Origin: Bog-159 sp049511415
GTDB lineage: Bacteria; Acidobacteriota; Terriglobia; Bryobacterales; Bryobacteraceae
Direction: 5' to 3'
DNA length: 36,154 nt
Assembly (NCBI GenBank): GCA_049511415.1
Contig: JBEKYC010000070.1
Coordinates: forward strand, 1 to 36,154
Below, piece after piece: positions 33,761-36,154 of the stretch. The position numbers were made by a program, and so were the translations under genes. Position 1 is the stretch's first letter. Each line of letters opens with the position of its first letter. The notes below the pieces were generated by a model. That model was not told where the DNA came from and made no database searches. It was given only the letters and a program-made list of their open reading frames with translations.

Positions 33761-34360
33761 ATGCTGAAACTCGCCAAGCGTCTCGGGTTGGCGGCGCTAC
33801 TGATCGCCGGATCATGTGCCGCTGCGCCGCCGGTGCATATTTTGATCGCCTACCACTCCCAGACGGGCAACACCGCGAAGCTGGCGGCCGCCGTGCGAGA
33901 AGGCGCCGCTTCCGTCGCGGGAGTCGAGGTTGTGCTGCGCGAGGTGGCTGAGGCCGGCGCGGACGAGATCGTTAAGGCCGACGGCATTCTGCTCGGCACA
34001 CCCGTTCACTGGGGAAACCTCTCGGCCGAGTCCAAACGGTTTCTGGACCGCGTGGGCGAGGTTCTCGGCAAGACCAGCAAGGCACTCGGCGAGGGCCGTA
34101 CCGCCGGGGTGTTCTGCACCGCCGGCAGCGTCTCGAACGGGCAGGAGTTGGCGCGACTGGCGGCCATTGCAGCCTTTTTGGATATGCGCTTTATCGTGGT
34201 TGGCGGCGTCAACGAGGAGGGGTTTGGTTCGCTGGGCCCTCAAGCTGTAACGGGCGGCTCACCACCTGGTGTTAGCGACCGAGACCGGGCCGAGGCGAGG
34301 CGTTTCGGAGAGCGCTTCGCACGGCTGACGTCGCAGTTCCGGGCGGGGGCGAACCCGTAG
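33761..34360 (+). CDS. Exported flavodoxin-like (WrbA-type) protein
   Basis: 199 residues from ATG 33761; a GTG at 33728 would prefix the signal and was rejected. The FMN phosphate loop is YHSQTGNTAKLA (31-42) and the ring-binding loops are GTPVHWGNLSAESKRFLD and FCTAGSVSNGQE, as in flavodoxin/WrbA NAD(P)H:quinone reductase-type domains. Unusually, it is preceded by a Sec-like signal (LAKRLGLAALLIAGSCAAAPP, with a possible but poor lipobox at Cys19). FMN proteins of this fold are normally cytosolic, so export would be notable. It lies 54 bp after the aminotransferase and could be read from the same transcript. Confidence 0.85.
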   Translation: MLKLAKRLGLAALLIAGSCAAAPPVHILIAYHSQTGNTAKLAAAVREGAASVAGVEVVLREVAEAGADEIVKADGILLGTPVHWGNLSAESKRFLDRVGEVLGKTSKALGEGRTAGVFCTAGSVSNGQELARLAAIAAFLDMRFIVVGGVNEEGFGSLGPQAVTGGSPPGVSDRDRAEARRFGERFARLTSQFRAGANP

Positions 34361-34365
34361 GCCGC

Positions 34366-34666
34366 TTATGAAGAAGAGCCGATATCGTCCACTCCGCTGG
34401 CTGAGCATTCAGCCGGAAGCCCGTCCGAGGGCACGGTTGGCAGAGACCCCAATCCTTGCACACTGGCTACCGATTCGACGATCAGGGAACGGAAGCCGAG
34501 GCAGCGGCGCTTCGTACGGACTGTCTCTCCGCCGGGTGGTGAGAAGCACATAGAGGACCAGAGACCGCGGCGGGTCAGGGTCTTGGCGGGAGACGATAAC
34601 GACGGGACGCGTCTTGGCAGCGAGCCCGAGGTCCGCCAGCCATATCTCACGGGGTTGAGGGTTCAT
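34366..34666 (-). pseudogene. MazF/PemK-type toxin gene with a frameshift
   Basis: From ATG 34666 the frame reads PREIWLADLGLAAKTRPVVI, then LVLYVLLTTRRRDSPYEAPLP, a clear PemK/MazF endoribonuclease start (small beta-barrel toxin). Near 34475-34487 the sense passes to the +1 frame, which reads ESVASVQGLGSLPTV, the conserved MazF VQGL strand, and ends at TAA 34366. The unshifted frame stops at 34409 after 85 residues of partly nonsense tail. The span is 301 nt, one more than a multiple of three. An upstream frame ending QEVLDLLDEPSTP overlaps the toxin start by 20 bases, as antitoxins do. Probably a decayed toxin-antitoxin pair. Confidence 0.6.
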
Positions 34667-34784
34667 CAAGCAGGTCGAGGACCTCCTGTTCGGCGGCGCG
34701 CGAACACGATGTCAAGTACGCCGTGATCGGCGCAGCATATTGCGACGGGTATCCACACAGCGACGGAGCCATTTGAGGGATCAT
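34647..34784 (-). pseudogene. Possible remnant of the cognate antitoxin
   Basis: A 45-residue frame from ATG 34784 ends SRAAEQEVLDLLDEPSTP with its stop inside the start of the MazF-like gene. The acidic helical end and the overlap fit an antitoxin C-terminus, but the N-terminus shows no DNA-binding ribbon-helix-helix or AbrB fold, so it is probably truncated. Low certainty. Confidence 0.25.
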
Positions 34785-34802
34785 TGTGCAGGAGACAGAA
34801 AC

Positions 34803-35639
34803 ATGAGCAAAGTCTGGTTGATCACGGGTGCTGGGCGCGGGATGGGAGTGGCTATCGCTAAGGCGGCTTTGGCCGCAGGCCATAGAGTGGTCGCTACCGG
34901 CCGCAATACCGACAAGGTGGCCCAAGCCGTTGGTAAATCCGCGGACCTGTTTGTCGTGAAGCTGGATATTACTAAACGCACCGATGCGGAATCCGCCGTC
35001 AAGGCATCCGTGGAGAAGTTTGGCCGTATCGATGTGCTGGTCAACAACGCCGCCAACTTTTATGCGGGCTTTTTCGAAGAGCTGTTGCCGGAGCAGATGG
35101 AACGTCAGCTCTCGACCAGCCTTATCGGCCCGATGAATGTTACCCGCGCCGTCCTGCCGGTTATGCGAAAGCAGCGTTCTGGCCTGATAATTACGATCTC
35201 CTCAACCGCGGGCCTGATCGGGTTTGAATTCGGTACCGCCTACGCTGCGTCGAAGTTCGGCCTTGAGGGATGGATGCAGTCGCTGCAGGCCGAGATCGCA
35301 CCGTTTGGTATCGATACCATCACTGTCAATCCGGGCTTCTTTCGCACTGACCTTCTGACTGAGGAGTCCACAAATTTCGCAGAGCGGACGATCGAGGACT
35401 ACAACGAGCGCCGAGCGAAGCAAATGGAATTTTGGAAAGGCTATAACGGTCAGCAGTCCGGCGACCCCGTCAAGCTCGCACAGGCATTGATTACAATTTC
35501 GAGTCAGGAAAAGCCGCCCCGCCGTTTCCTTGCAGGCGCAGACGCTGTCGCCACGGCAGAACAGGTGGCTGCAACGCTTCAGCAGCAGACCGATGCCTAC
35601 CGGGAGCTGTCTTCCTCCCTTGCATACGATAATCCGTAG
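34803..35639 (+). CDS. Short-chain dehydrogenase/reductase
   Basis: 278 residues from ATG 34803, with AGGAGA 7-8 bases upstream; a start at 34740 would overlap the antitoxin remnant and lacks a site. Classical SDR: TGAGRGMG at 8-15, Arg34 after the second strand pointing to NADPH, NNAA at 81-84 in place of NNAG, TISSTAG at 131-137, and the catalytic YAASK at 147-151, then NPGFFRTDL. The substitution at NNAG is tolerated in the family. It belongs to the group often annotated as oxidoreductase/ketoreductase with a C-terminal GDPVKLAQALI segment. Substrate unknown. Confidence 0.93.
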   Translation: MSKVWLITGAGRGMGVAIAKAALAAGHRVVATGRNTDKVAQAVGKSADLFVVKLDITKRTDAESAVKASVEKFGRIDVLVNNAANFYAGFFEELLPEQMERQLSTSLIGPMNVTRAVLPVMRKQRSGLIITISSTAGLIGFEFGTAYAASKFGLEGWMQSLQAEIAPFGIDTITVNPGFFRTDLLTEESTNFAERTIEDYNERRAKQMEFWKGYNGQQSGDPVKLAQALITISSQEKPPRRFLAGADAVATAEQVAATLQQQTDAYRELSSSLAYDNP

Positions 35640-35875
35640 CGATGGTCGACCTCAGCTGTCCAGCAGGCGAATCACCACCGTTCGGCGCGCGATGCTGGTC
35701 GGAAATCGAATCGCTCGGCGAACCGGAGTGACGCCGAGGGAAAGGCTCTATCGGAATGTGTCTAGTCGGAACGCGATGAATGGATCCGACCCACAGGGCC
35801 ACCTGGGTAGTTGACGTATCACGCCTATTCTCGGAAGTGATCCCCGAGGGAGCTGAAGGGCTGGTATGGTGATCC

Positions 35876-36154
35876 CTACACGAACCAAGCCCGCCATAGT
35901 GTCACTACCAACGCGTGCGTCAGCATGCCGGCGCGGATGCTTTGCGCCTGCTGATACGCGCGTCCGTAGAACCATCCAGCCACGGCGGCGGCGAGCGCGA
36001 ATTTCCAGTTGGGGAACGCACGGAAGCCGAGGTGCGCGGCGCCGAACAGGATGGAGGCGCCGACCAGCGCGAGCGCAGGCTTGCCGGTCCACTGAGTCAA
36101 CCACTGTTGCAACAGGCCGCGGAAGAAGAACTCTTCGGGCAGGGCCACGATCCA
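35876..36154 (-). CDS. CPBP-family intramembrane metalloprotease, C-terminal part
   Basis: The frame is open to the right edge (WIVALPEEFFFRG...), so only the last 92 or so codons are in the window. It carries the CPBP/Abi motifs: EEFFFRG (the EExxxR motif), FGAAHLG (FxxxH), and a final THALVVTLW helix where the third motif lies. Three hydrophobic segments are visible. Known members are Rce1-like prenyl-protein or bacteriocin self-immunity proteases, or general membrane stress proteins. Its substrate cannot be told here. Confidence 0.85.
   Translation of the reverse strand, partial: WIVALPEEFFFRGLLQQWLTQWTGKPALALVGASILFGAAHLGFRAFPNWKFALAAAVAGWFYGRAYQQAQSIRAGMLTHALVVTLWRAWFV

Overview
The window is a GC-rich bacterial chromosome segment. 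Its closest overall fit is Acidobacteriota of the Solibacter/Bryobacter type. The pointers are a PadR-controlled ABC operon with a permease of the acidobacterial ADOP type, a planctomycete/acidobacteria-style ECF sigma factor next to a Ser/Thr kinase with WD40 repeats, an HTH + SEC-C protein, and many small stand-alone exported proteins. This placement is an inference from gene content; no rRNA or other phylogenetic marker is present. No tRNA, rRNA, CRISPR array, insertion sequence or prophage was seen.

Layout. 1-2637 (+): 3' end of an RND efflux pump and its outer-membrane lipoprotein channel. 2710-5063 (-): a methyltransferase, a decayed pair of small coupled genes, and an SDR oxidoreductase. 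5584-8985 (+): a 1133-aa protein that I read as PPi-type phosphoenolpyruvate carboxykinase. 9163-12960: a secreted PIG-L deacetylase, an unknown secreted protein, a VOC protein flanked by a 32-bp dispersed repeat, and a small exported protein. 13391-18933 (-): an operon of padR, an ABC ATPase fused in frame to an ADOP permease N-terminus, the permease body, and a second membrane protein; both long genes carry a frameshift. 19357-21687 (+): an HTH/SEC-C protein and a secreted GH3 glycosidase. 21709-26797 (-): ECF sigma factor, WD40 kinase, and two tandem paralogous membrane proteins. 26880-28193 (-): an alginate-export-type porin. 28328-33706 (+): a small Cys-containing exported protein, a good sigma-70 promoter, then a tight five-gene run of CoA-transferase, ferredoxin, 2-oxoacid:ferredoxin oxidoreductase alpha and fused beta-gamma subunits, and branched-chain aminotransferase. 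33761-36154: an exported flavodoxin-like protein, a broken MazF-type toxin, an SDR, and a CPBP protease cut by the window end.

How the genes work together. The 28.6-33.7 kb operon links branched-chain amino acids, 2-oxoacids, acyl-CoAs and free acids, with ferredoxin as electron carrier. It could run as fermentation of Val/Leu/Ile or in reverse as reductive carboxylation of branched short-chain acids. The 13.4-18.9 kb operon looks like a PadR-regulated ABC export or stress module. Its most unusual trait is an ATPase physically joined to a permease family named for lacking one. The 21.7-26.8 kb operon looks like a phospho-signalling unit in which a kinase and a sigma factor are made together.

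Several reading frames are broken by single-base shifts or a stop (near 3.8-4.0, 14.45, 17.39 and 34.48 kb). They may be real decay or uncorrected assembly errors, and this should be settled before functional conclusions are drawn about those genes.
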